Source: Sindora glabra (taxonomy: Eukaryota; Streptophyta; Magnoliopsida; Fabales; Fabaceae). Taken from it: a DNA stretch of 64,000 nt. Both the position numbers and the translations under genes were made by a program. This document shows positions 1 through 11,790 of the stretch, in pieces. The notes below the pieces were generated by a model, which worked only from the letters and a program-made list of their open reading frames with translations, was not told the origin of the DNA and searched no databases. The stretch is taken from the NCBI GenBank assembly GCA_020226215.1, contig CM035235.1:66613283-66677282 (forward strand). Direction: 5' to 3'. The first letter of the stretch is position 1. Each line of letters starts with the position of its first letter.

Positions 1-791
1 AAAGTAAGTAAATAACTTTTTATATTTTGTAAGAAGTAAGACTTTTAAAAAAAAATTATTTCTTATAATTTGTCACATAACAACAAGCTAAACAACACAT
101 CTCTGTCATATTTCCAAAAAATTAAAATTTCTCGTTCTATTGAGGCAAACAAAACAACTTCTAACACCCTTATTTCCATTTCCCGTTCACCAAGATCATG
201 TGATCCGATAGCTAACAAAAACATTTGTCCCTCGATTCAACATTCTTTCGCAGACACAGCAGGGCTCGTGTGAGTTTATCATTCACTTTCATGGGAAAAA
301 ATTATATAAAATTAATAAAATAGTATTAAAATAACTTTGAAATTATATATAATTATAATTTTATTTGTAAATAATAATTTATATTATAATTTAATTCTTA
401 AATTACAATACAGAAGAACAAAATTGTATACACAAATTATTAATTAAAAATAAAATTATAATTTTATATAATTCAAAAACAATTTTAACATTACTTTATA
501 ATTCCAATAATGAAATTATTTTGTTGAGAAAATATGTACAATACATGCTAAAATAGTGATAGTAAGCAATTACCAATTTATGTGAATAACATCAAGAAGT
601 TGCACAGAACAGCAACCTTTATGACAGGACTAAACCAGATTTGGTGAATCCTTACCTATGGTTAATTCATTCTTATTTGACACATGGTTAGTGTCTATGT
701 AGATACTAGAAAACCTATTATGCTACATGAGCCTTGACTCCCCTATATCCTGCAAAACTATAAATTTACTTCTAAGGAGAATTCTATATGG
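1..791. other. AT-rich flank, no gene seen
   Basis: This stretch lies beyond the stop codon of the minus-strand AR791-like gene. It should contain that gene's 3' UTR and polyadenylation region, roughly the first 150-250 bases past the stop (positions about 550-791). The rest is A/T-rich and I see no coding exon. A short open frame at 70-273 has no recognisable protein signature and no splice context. Confidence 0.5.
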
Positions 792-3232
792 CTACCAATT
801 ATATGAAGCTGCTTTTCTATGAAGCTTTCCAGTGCTCCCAGCAGAGCCTTTCAAGGCTGATGCATATTTCGACAACGCAGCCCTCCGTGTGTCCAAGGGA
901 TCCGGGACATTATTCGAGTAGTTTCTGAAACTTACCGAGCGCCCCCTTCGAAGACGAAATCTCAGAGGCCTATCTGTATTTTGCATATCTTCCTCTGAAT
1001 TAATCAACCTGTTTAATTCAATAGAGCTTCTAGATGTTTGAGTGGGAGTTGTGAAATCATGCCCACCATCATCAGCTCCAGCATAATTTCCAACTGACAT
1101 ACTCAAACCGAATTGTGGGAAACTACCATCTGTAGGGGCTCCAGATTTTTCTCCATGTGATGAAACTTGATCGTGGTAATCATGGCTATCTTTGCCTCGA
1201 ACCAGTCTCCTAAGCTTGTGGAAAAACTTGGCCTTCCTTGAGCTATTATTGGTTCTGGCAGCGGATGAATAATCAACAGAAAAATTGTCATCATGTTCCT
1301 CAGAATTCGAACAAGAGGAATCTTGTGAGGAGGACCAGCAGTCCAAATCGAAGTCCACAATGCTGACCCCGCCTTCCCTGGTCCCATCAGCATTTGCATA
1401 TTCAAGTATAAGTTCCTTGGCTTTCTTCTCAGATGTAGGGCTTAAGGTCCTGCTTAGGTCCCTAGCAACCGTTCTGCCAGCCGGGGCCTGATAATTCCGA
1501 AGCTCATATCTTAAGCAAGCATTTATCCACCGCAGGTACACTAATTCTTCAAGATCTGAACATCGATCAGCCTGCAGTTGCTCAATATCCTTCAACAAGC
1601 TCTCATTTCGTTGTCCAAGTTGCTGACAGTCATCCTTCAAAGCATCCGCCTACGTCCAACAAAAGAAAGTATAAATTGCATGCAAATACAGTAACTGAAA
1701 GAAGAAAGTCTGGCTTTTAATTTTGTTACCTCCGGATCTTCCAGAACAGCATTTGCGAGGATTTGAGTAGAATCCAATTTCCGAGACAAGTCAGAATTGT
1801 CCATCCGCAATCTCATATTAGATTTTGTCAGCTCTTCCACCTCAGACTCAAGCTCCTTTATCTTTTGACACTTTGCTTGAATCTCTAGATCACTAGCAAT
1901 GGCTTTGCATTCTTCTTCTTGCAACTCAGCAACTCTTTGTTGAAGGGTTGTGATATGTTCCCGGTTCTGTTCAGCATCATGTCTAAGTTTCTTCTTGAGC
2001 GTTTTGATTTTTGCTCTTGCATCCTCAAGCTCCGCCACCACTTTTGCATGATCAGCAACTTGTGCCTCTAATCTCCGCTTTTCATTCAGTAAGGTCTCTA
2101 TCTTCAGATTGAACATCTTTGCCTCCATCTGGCTTATCTTTAATCTGTTTCGGAGTTCCATCATGGCTGCCTCTTGCTCTTTAAGACCACAGTATTCGAG
2201 TAGTTGAACCTCCAGAACTTGTTCCCTCTCTTGAAGCATTACAACCATGTTCCTGAGATGCCTGACCTCGTGCTCAGAGTCATCCTTTTCTGGACTTATA
2301 TATGCTTCAGAAGATTCTAATTTCAATCTTGGTGATTCATCTTTATTAAGTGAATTTCCAAAAATGGTGGGTTCAAAGTCTACTCCGTTCAGAAGATTAT
2401 CAAACTCAGGTAGAAAGAACTCATCCTTTTCTCCCTTTTGACAGCACAGAGAATATCTAACATGGGAATCGTCATTAATCACATTGTTCATGCATGTTAC
2501 TTCCTGGTACACAGAAATTTGACAACCAATTTAGTTGAGTCAAAAATTTTTAGAAAATTTTATCCAATTTTCTGTAGTGTCAATTTAATTTCCTGAAGGT
2601 TAACGCATATAGCACACCGAATTCAAGTGGAAACTGGAAAATTGTAAAGGAAGAATATACTTATTTTCATATTCTTTTTGGTTAAAGAAAAAGGGAAATC
2701 AAATCTAAAATTATTACTTTAAAAATCTTATTTTGAATAGACACAAATCAACAAATTCATCTTCTGCAGTATTATTGATAAATGAAAGTTCAGTGAGGAG
2801 ATACTTCAAAGCCAAAAACAACAATCATAGGTGTAACACTTTCTCCCATTGAACTTACTGTTTTTGGAATATGTCCATCTGAAGCAAGGTGGGATGAACT
2901 TGGTGCCACCTTCATGGCTCGAAGATCTTCTTTTCGTTGGCCTATGGTTTCTTCAGAATTATTTTCACTTCCATGATCTGAGAAAACAATTATACAATCA
3001 AATTATCACCTACACCCGTCTGGAACATTTGAAAATATAGATTTCAGTTCATTTAAAATGACCTCTAGAGATTAGATTTATCATCCAAACCTGGAGGACA
3101 AAATGGGGGAGGAGTGGAGGGCTTCATTCTTCTGGTTCTGAGGCGGAAAAAGAGAAATCCGGCAAATGAAAGCACTAAAGCTACTCCAAATTTCAGCAGA
3201 ATAGGCTTTACATCCCTTCTTTCTCTCACCAT
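792..3232 (-). CDS. AR791: AR791/CHUP1-like actin-binding coiled-coil protein
   Basis: Four coding exons read on the minus strand: 3232-3091, 2977-2859, 2503-1730 and 1649-792. They give 630 aa in one frame with canonical GT-AG borders. The protein opens with a short basic segment (MVRERRDVKP) and a hydrophobic anchor at about residues 11-30. A polar linker follows, then a long coiled coil (about 120-370), including the LLEYCGLKEQEA block, and the family signature LVYLRWINACLRYELRNYQ at 381-399 followed by PAGRTVARDLS. These are hallmarks of the CHUP1 family, which includes CHUP1 (chloroplast positioning on actin) and the shorter Arabidopsis actin-binding protein AR791. This protein ends after a Ser-rich region and lacks the proline-rich stretch and long C-terminal domain of CHUP1, so AR791 is the better match. 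A role in linking actin to an organelle membrane is inferred from the family. The start is the first ATG in the exon and precedes the anchor directly. Confidence 0.88.
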
Positions 3233-3247
3233 GATATTCAAAAGTCT

Positions 3248-3345
3248 TCAACTGATTTTGTATGCATGAAGAGAGAAAGTGAGATCACAGATCGTCTTCA
3301 TCATCATCCTCCATCTCATGCCAAGATATAAACCTTGAGACCCAT
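3248..3345 (-). promoter_or_regulatory. cluster of three short upstream ORFs in the AR791-like leader
   Basis: If the 5' UTR exon begins at the acceptor ending at 3348, the mature leader contains three small ORFs before the main ATG at 3232. One is 9 codons plus stop (3345-3316, MGLKVYILA). One is 23 codons plus stop (3319-3248, starting MRWRMMMK). One is 9 codons plus stop (3314-3285, MEDDDEDDL). They overlap in different frames and all end before the main start. Upstream ORFs of this kind often lower translation of the main frame in plants. Whether these do is inference. Confidence 0.45.
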
Positions 3346-3347
3346 AT

Positions 3348-4610
3348 CTGGTTTAGCAGAAGAAACATATTAAGCATCATATGATCAGGGATGATAAGGA
3401 CCAAGATATTCATCACGGAAAGTCTACATCTACATGCCTAAAATTACAGAATTTACATGGACCAAATAAATTAAATTACAAAAAGATTAAGAAAATTCAC
3501 TCAAGCCAATCAGATTAGATTCATTTAGAAGAAATGAATAGTGTAGAAGGCTCTGTAAATTCACGTGATCAATCACTGAGAAAGCAAAAGTTGGTGATGA
3601 AAAACATGAATTAAGAAAAACCCATTTCAAACTACTCAAAAAGTTGAACAAAACAAATATATTGTCCAACACCAATACAAATAGTATACAAAACCCATGA
3701 GGAAGAAGATAAAGCTCTCTACTTCAGCTTATTGTGGAAAATTATAGGATCCATAACTGAAAAAACCCAAAGGGATCACGAATAATATGAAACAAACAAA
3801 ACGCAATCTAAGAGAATGAAAAAATCGAATAGGGAAGATAACTACGCAAAAACAAACATACATTAATCTTTAAAAAAAAAATGGAACTTTAGCGAAACTG
3901 AAAACAGAAAGCTATCAGCTTACTCTGGAAAACAATAGGAGTTGACTTTAAAAGGATCGTGATCAAACAGGTTGATTCAACAAAAACATGAAATAGGCAA
4001 ACCCCAATTCAGGTTATTAAAAAATGTGAGTCAGGAAGATGAATTTCCAAAACCCAATACATATTAACCCCAAAAACAATAGCGGAAGTACAAAAAACTA
4101 CCTCTTCCAGTTGATTGTGGAAAACGATAAAAACTTCCTTTTACAGGATCATCATCAAACGCCTTGATTGAATGAAAAGAACCTCAAATAAGCATAACAA
4201 TCGACAGACTAACATCCGAAAATCAATAACTTCGGGACAGAAAAACCTTATCTTTCAGCTTATTCTCGGAAAAATAGGAACTTATCTTATAAGATCATTA
4301 AATCAAACACCTTAATATAACACAAAGCATGATATAACAAGACCCAATACATATTACTACCCAAAATCAATAATTGAAGTAAATAGAGCTCTCTCTGTCC
4401 GGTTATTCTGCTGAAAAACAAAATAGAAACATACGTTTCTGGGATCATTCAATTAAACGCCTTGGTTCAATAAAAATATTAAATAAGAAAATCCAAGTCA
4501 AATTCTTCAAAATTTTCCAATACCCAGTATAAATTATACTTTAAAATCAATAACTTTAGAATAGAAAGCTCTCTCTTTTAACTTATTCCGGGAAAAATAT
4601 AGGAACTTAC
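3348..4610 (-). repeat. degenerate tandem repeat filling the leader intron
   Basis: The stretch lies between a good donor (AAC|GTAAGT, exon side ending at 4611) and an acceptor (CCAG, exon resuming at 3347), so it is probably an intron in the 5' UTR. It contains about six diverged copies of one unit. The plus-strand core is a CTCTCT..CAGCTTATT.TGGAAAA segment near 3715, 3911, 4102, 4250, 4389 and 4570, spaced about 140-195 bp. Each core is followed by a GGATCAT..ATCAAACGCCTTGATT-like segment and then by CCCAATACATATTA and AAAATCAATAA segments. At least two copies carry a splice-donor-like site on the minus strand (4610 and about 4443). Confidence 0.6.
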
Positions 4611-5001
4611 GTTTATAAGACCATACCAACATCAAACGCCTTGATTTCAATTGGTTGAGCTGAGATGAAAGGAAGCGTTTTGATTTGTCTCTACTGGAAA
4701 AGTTTCAATGCGTGTTGAGGGTTTCTCTTAGTTGGAAAACTGCTGGGTATGAACGCAATATTAAAGAAAAAAATATGCCTTGAACAACAGACACTGATCG
4801 ACAGATGTTTGTCTTATGCAACGTTGATTTGAACGTTGAAAGTGGGATTGATTCAGGGAGAGATTGGACTTGGAATTGAGAAGTAAATAGGCTTGGAGAG
4901 AGAAACGAATAAAATCAAGAATCTGATGATGCTTTTCGTCGAAGTTTTTGAAATAAAAATTTATGTAAGTCCAGTTAATTGGAACTTTCATTTCCTCTGA
5001 T

Positions 5002-5009
5002 TTTTATAG
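5002..5009 (-). promoter_or_regulatory. candidate TATA box of the AR791-like gene
   Basis: The minus strand reads CTATAAAAATC here, about 400 bases upstream of the inferred leader-intron donor and 1.77 kb upstream of the ATG. A transcript starting about 30 bases downstream (near 4970) would contain the leader exon ending at 4611. The surroundings are A/T-rich, so a chance match is possible. Confidence 0.3.
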
Positions 5010-8000
5010 TTTTCCCTCCACTGATTATTTTCTCTTTTTTTTATTTAATTTTTATATATCTTTTTGTGGCATATTAGAATGTTTTTCTGGCGTTTTTTTT
5101 TAATTACACCTTAATCATAGTAGTTTTGCCTTTTTTTAATTTAATTTATGTATAATTTTAAATATTATAATTTATTCATTTAAATTTTTTAATAATTAAT
5201 ATTTTATCTATTTAAATTATTTTTAATTTAAAATTTAATCAAAAATTTATAAGCTTATGTGATTCTTACTTTTTTCTTATTTTGACTCAATTGCATACTT
5301 TACCTTTAAAAAATTTGATATAATACTTTTTATTCAGCTAAATTACATTATAAAAAATGAACTCTAATAGAATTAAGAATTTTTTTAGATAATTTAATTC
5401 TAAATTAATATTAAATTAAGTTAAAATTTAAACAAGTAAAAATTAATATATATAAATTTTATGTGTAACAAATAAACAAAAGTTACTATTCAATTCTTCA
5501 AAGTTACATAAATAAATTTTTAAAAAAAATATTTTTATATAAAAATTACAACTCTTACATAAAAAAATTATATAAAAAAATTGAAAGTATAATTTTTTTT
5601 ATAAAACTTACAACAATAGTTATTTATCGACATATATTTTTCTGCCTGTCTTGTCAACAGGAAAACTTGCTTGTGATAGACAATGATTTTTAGGGTTTAG
5701 GATACTAATTATTTAATAATTGTTCAATTATTTTATTTAAGAAAAATTTTACATAAAATATATATATTATATTTTTATTACTTAAATTATTCTTTTTATT
5801 ACACTCACTAATTTGATTGTCAGATTTTCTTCGAAAACTCCGTTCTCTTCTGTCGAAGGAAGAGAAATCTTTCATTGAAAATATAGAGAAACTGTCCTAA
5901 TACAAAATAACAGATAAACCCCTAAATATTTTAGCATCAAGGTGAAGAAAAAGACAAAAATTGCTTAAACTACTTCAAAATGGACTGATATATACATGTA
6001 AATTATTCAAGATTTTTACAAAAAATGATTTTTAGGGAAAAATCTATCACCCTTATTTAAGAACATTGAAGATTATCGTTACCATGACATATATCTCCAC
6101 TTATTTTATTTTTAGAAAAATTCTATTTATGCTAATTAATTATGTCATGAACTAATTTTCATATAACTAATTAATGTTAACGTTAAATCAACTGAATATA
6201 TAATTGAACTAAAATAATAAGTTTAATACTACACATCTTTTCAGTGCAATTTCAACACAATCTATATGACCGATTTACCATTTTCCACACATCTTTTCCA
6301 TCACTATATTGATTGAGCTTAAGAAAAGGAATAATAGTCTCGAAAAAAATTTCTAGTAGACTAAAGAACATAGAAAAAGCTATTTGTTTACTTTAACAAT
6401 GTCTATTTATTGTATTGCGGTGCTTTCATAATTCACTCAGACTGGATTGCTGCGTTATTGTTAAAAAAATGTTGAATTTATGTTTATATTGCAGGTGAAT
6501 TTTTTACATTTTTTAATAAAGGAGGTGAAATTTAAAATGGGATTCATATAAGTTCAAGAACAACAATAAAAATGTGAAACTAACATATTTTTTTCAATGA
6601 GAGAGGTAACAGTGGAGGTAACTAATGTCAATTATTTTTTATCGTTTCTCTGCTATATTGGGCAATAAATATTATTCAATAGATAAATTAATTATTACAA
6701 TTTCATTAAAACACTAACAATCATAGAATTTTCTATCTTTTTATTAATCATAAATTATCATTGCATCAAATTCATATCCTATATGATAAAATATATTATT
6801 AATATATAAATAAGGAATCTTCCTTTGAGATGGAGAGAGGGTGAGTGAAGAATCTTGAAATGATACGAAGCTGTCATTGATCCACATGTTTTAGTTTCAA
6901 TAACGTACTTTGTTCAATAGGTAGATAGCCATTCATGCTCACCAAAAATTAGAGATCAAGTATTACGAAAGTCAACTTTGCGACACCGCCTACCTGTTTT
7001 AAGGAAAATATTTTCATTGCGATAGTAGTGCTAAGATTTTAATATTATTTTTATATATAATTCTATAATACTCAAAATAAAAATTTGAATATTGATACCT
7101 TAATTTCATGATAATATAAAATCATATGATTTTGATGATATCAAAATGAATTATTAAAATGAAATGATAAAAAACTTATCAAATAAGTAAAATATTTATA
7201 ATATGATATTTATATTTATAATCTTAATTTTTATATAATTTTAAATTTAACGTAAAGTTAATTATTTAAATAAGTTATTTATATTAAATTACATGTAAGA
7301 ATTTAATTTCTTCTATTATTATATATTAAATATATGATAATATTACAAAATTAATTTATTTGTAAATATTAATTTTTAATCCTATTGACATTTTATATTT
7401 AATTTTTATTGTACATATTATTTGATATTATTTTGTATAAAATTAAGATACTTTTGATTAGTTAATAAAAAAAATTAGCACTAAAAAATATGTGATTTAT
7501 TTAAAATATAAAAAATTAAAAAATATAATTTCTTGTATTTTAAAATTATCATTCCAATTATTTTATTTTAATTATCCTTCACTCATACATAAATCATAAA
7601 AATTTTATAAATTATTATTAAAATAAATTTAATTTTTTAAATCATTAAAAAAATTACACAATTTAAGATAATCATTAGATATTAATTTTATAAATTCCTT
7701 ATATTTTAAAAAAATCATAATTTTCATGTTTCATTTTACTTTCTCTAAAATTCACTGTCAAATCCAATAATTCAAAATAAGTAATCAGTGCTACTTTTTT
7801 TAAATTTATTAAACTATAAAAATTCATTAATTTCATGTTTTAATTTATTTTCTCCAAATTTCATTTGGCTATCAAAATTATAATATAAGGTTAATCATAT
7901 AATATAATAATTTATGAAAGAGGTATAAGTTTAAAATATTTTTTTAACTTTTTTATTTTGAATTTTATTTATTTATGATAATATATTTTACCTAATTTCT

Positions 8001-9505
8001 TATTTGGAATCATGCTTAAATAATTAATAGTTTATTTTTAATTAAATTGTTTTAGATATTATTTTTATTACTTAAATTTTTTATAAGCTCAAGTAAAAAA
8101 AATAAGAAATGGGATTAGATTTTCTTAGTTGCATATTCATAAAATTAAATTAAAAGTACTCAACTTATATTATTCAATTAATTATTAAATAACATTTAGA
8201 ACTTACGTTTAATAATATATTATTTTCAGCTTTACTAAATAACGTACTTAATTTAAAATATTTATTTTTTAATTTTTTTAATTTAATCTACATAACAGCG
8301 TACTTAATTTATTTTATCTTTAAATAATTAATATTTTGTTTTATTATTTGAAAGATTTATTTGGTATATTATTATCACTTAAATATTTAAATTTTCTTAA
8401 AATCAAATAAAAAAATAGAAGTTAAAATTGGATTTTCAGATGTATATAAAATTAAAATAAAATTATTTAAACTAATTAATGAAATATGAAAAATTTAAGG
8501 AAAGGAGAAAAATATAATTTCTTGATAACAAGGGGTAAAATTAAAAATATAAATAAATTTATTAACTTATTATTTTTTATTTGTGTGCCATTATTTAATT
8601 TATTTAATTATTTATATATGTCATATATCATGTATTAATTAGTTAATCAATCAAGATATTCGTACCCCAACTTTTATTTTGGGTATGAAAGAATTATCAT
8701 ATTTTTATTTATATTTTAAAAATAGAAAATAAAATTAAAAATCTTAATATCGTAATTGAATAATTATTAAAAATAAAAAATTATTTTATTTATTAAAATA
8801 TAAATAAAAGTAATGTTGAAATTCTCCGAAATATTTGCCCGTTTAACTTTGGTTGATGAAGTGGATCCAGGCACAGGCAGGAAGTCCTGAATTCGTGAAT
8901 CGGAGTTCCTCATTTGTGCAAACGAGTTGCAATAAATAAAAATTATGTTACCTTTCTTGCAAAATTTGGAAAGTCTCTTTAAATCGCGCGCGCGCGCGTG
9001 TGGGCGCACAAACTGACTTGTGCGTGTATAGTTTATCTCAGGGTAGTGGCTTCTCGGGACTTCCAGCCTCTGCGATTGATTTATCTTCATCATCGTTGGT
9101 TGACATTACGGCTTGGTACTCAATTCCGTTAAAAAAAAATTATATATCTCAATTATATCATATATTTTTAATTATAATTAATAAATAAATAATATCGGGT
9201 TAATTTCAGTAATCTTTAATGTCTTAAAAATTATAAAATTATACTTTAATATGCATAAATTTTATAAAATTAATATATATTTTTATTTATTAATTATAAA
9301 TAAAGATATATAACATCAGAAAATATAAAAATTTCTGAATTTTGATAGATCAGAGATTTGGACTTTAAAACTAATATGAACAACATGTGTTTTAGTGACA
9401 TGTTTTCCTTCGTTTAAGTTTCCATATTTTTTATTACCCTTCCTTGATATTTTTGCATTAAATAAGATATGGGGTTTGAAGGTTTAATTTTAAAATGCAA
9501 TGAGA
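5010..9505. other. AT-rich intergenic DNA
   Basis: Long A/T-rich sequence with no recognisable gene. The one local exception is about 8825-9110, which is richer in G+C and contains an alternating CG tract. It opens short reading frames on both strands but no protein family I can recognise and no splice-supported exon. It may be a decayed gene fragment or an old transposon piece. Confidence 0.5.
8985..8998. repeat. (CG)7 alternating tract
   Basis: Seven uninterrupted CG dinucleotides run directly into TGTGGGCGCACA, inside DNA that is otherwise strongly A/T-rich. Alternating purine-pyrimidine tracts of this type can adopt Z-DNA. CpG runs are also unusual in plant intergenic DNA, where methylated CpG decays. 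Confidence 0.8.
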
Positions 9506-9546
9506 TGCTAGCTGCCATGCAATAGCAGCTAGCATGGCAGCTAGCA
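9506..9546. repeat. perfect 15 bp inverted repeat with 11 bp loop
   Basis: The left arm TGCTAGCTGCCATGC (9506-9520) is matched exactly by its reverse complement at 9532-9546, leaving an 11-base spacer. The stem contains internally palindromic GCTAGC steps. The spacer itself ends in GCAGCTA, so alternative pairings exist. A transcript would fold into a stable stem-loop. There is no gene on either side for 2 kb. Confidence 0.85.
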
Positions 9547-11500
9547 GGACCCTGTGCATATTATTAATTTATCTCCAAACACGTATGCAATATCATCAAT
9601 CAATATTCATTAAAATAACAATAGAAAAATCATAACAAAAAAATAATATATCTTCATGTTCTTTTAACCTGGGCTTGGTTTGTTTTAGTAGAAAGGGTCA
9701 TCCGTCGAAATATAGATATAAATTATGAAGATCATAAAAAAATAATTAATAATTTTATTTATTTTTTAAAATATATTTTTATAGAAGAATTTTATTTTAT
9801 TGTATATATTTTAAGAAAATACCATATGTATTTATATCTTATATTTAAAAAATAATAATTAGAGTCATGATAGAGAAATAAAATAATTTCCTCTTCAAAA
9901 ATTATCTTTCACCAAATTCATTATATTTAATATTAAATATATAAATTATTTTCTACTATTTTAATATATTCTATTACTAAATTCTAATAAAAGATATGTT
10001 CCGTCAAAATAATTAGAGTTGATATATCAAAATGTTAAAGTATAATGAATTTGATAAAAAATAATTTTTTTTATTATCATAATTTTTTTAATCATAATGT
10101 ATAGAGAGACACATATTACTCTTTTATTTATATAAAAAGAAGTAAAATTTTTCTACAAAAATTATCTTTCAAAAAATTAACAAACCTAAATATCAGTCAC
10201 GTGATTGATAATAAGGTAAAGCTAATGACTCTTATTAATATTACTCCCTTCTAATTTTCATTTCATATCAATTGCAAATTTCTTCTTCTAATTTATAAAG
10301 AAAAAGGAAAAAATAGTGAACACATTAAAATGTAAGTAGCATTACCCTTAATAATATATATGAAAGCTAAATTGGTAACTTACTCTCAATAATATACATG
10401 CAATCTAAATTGATAACCCTAACTTATGAAAACAACAATCCTAATCATCAATTTGTGAGTTGAATATTTTTTTTTAATTTTTAAATGCTCTTTTATCATC
10501 TCGATGCTAGATTAAAAAGATAGAACTAAAATTACCCTCTTTAAATGTAAACTTAATTTACAATGATCTTTAAAAGAAATTTGATAAACTGCTCTGTTTG
10601 GATTAAGATAAACAAATGGAAGGGGAGTTGAGAAATTTCTACTTATACAAATTCAGTTGATGTGATTTATAAAAAGATGAACCATCTTCTTGTGATTCAA
10701 TTTTAAATGGAGAGGAAGGATGACTTTTCAATTAATTTATAGACATGTTCATAAACCTAAAACAAAAGCAACTCGTTATTCTTTGAATTCAATAGTATTC
10801 AAGCATGTGAATTAATACTTTTTGGATACCTATTATCCATTAAAGTTAATTTTTATATAGGCCAAATTAAGTTTCCCATTATTATAATTTTGTTTCTACA
10901 CTTTTTTATTAGATCATATAATTTAATTTTATTTATAATTAACTCTGTACTATAATTATTTTATAGATTTTTGTCTTCAACTATTTAATGTGACAAGCAT
11001 TTATCAATTCATGGAATGATATCGTAACAGATTGCGGGCATCAATGGATTGAATTGCTCCAGTTTTAAGTTAGAGGATGCCATTGTGACAAATGAAAATA
11101 AGAAAAAGGTAAAAATAGTAATTACTTTCAAAATATAAAATTCAAAATTAAAAGAAGCACGATTCATATATATATCTTCAAGAAAAAATATAATTTCGTG
11201 AGAAATTTTAATCCTTAAAAAGTTGAATATTTTGAAAATTAGATTGATTTTTTGTTTTCAAATTTTAAAATAGTGAGTTAAAATAAAAAATTATAAATAT
11301 TCACGCATTATGAGTATTTAAGCAATAAATGTATTTATTTTTTTAAAAGGCAGAGCTCTCCATAAATTAAAACAAAATGATAATTACAATCATGATTAAA
11401 TATCAAGTGACGGAAAATGCTTTTTGTATTTTTTTAGACAATAAAAATTTTTAATAGATAATAAATTTTATAGAATTATAAATTTCTTAGTTTATGAAGA
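9547..11500. other. AT-rich intergenic DNA upstream of RADA
   Basis: No coding exon, RNA gene or clear transposon is visible. The composition turns markedly G/C-richer only from about 11535, where the RADA promoter and 5' UTR are expected. Confidence 0.5.
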
Positions 11501-11534
11501 GAAAATAAATAAAAAATAAATAGAAAAATATTAT

Positions 11535-11790
11535 ACGGGGGACGGGGGACTAAGGTCACAAATCTACTACATTAATAACTCTCCAGACTCGGCGTTGCCC
11601 CGAATTTCAGACATCCCGTGGCAACTGGCAAAGGATCCCAAACGTACATATGCTCCTGTTATTTGAATCCGCGGCCGCGGGTGATAATTCTGTTAAAGTT
11701 GACATTTTTCAACAAAAGAATTTCCAAATAAGAAAGCATAAACCCTAGAAAAACCATTCTTTGGTCAGGGCACTGCAGAGGTTAGTGCTT
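11535..11790 (+). promoter_or_regulatory. RADA promoter-proximal region and 5' UTR
   Basis: A G/C-rich island directly upstream of the RADA start codon, containing GCGGCCGCGG at about 11671 and several CpG steps. It contrasts with the A/T-rich DNA further upstream. I see no clear TATA box, which fits a housekeeping-type promoter. The exact transcription start is not determinable from sequence. Confidence 0.35.

Noticed and set aside
8767..9188. Overlapping frames of 108 and 62 codons on opposite strands
   Set aside because: No recognised family; both cross the CG tract and run into A/T-rich DNA. Possibly a relic, but not supportable as a gene.
11761..11790. RADA start upstream of the ATG at 11791 (TTG at 11761)
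   Set aside because: A nuclear plant gene is expected to start at ATG; the first in-frame ATG is at 11791 and gives a plausible targeting extension.
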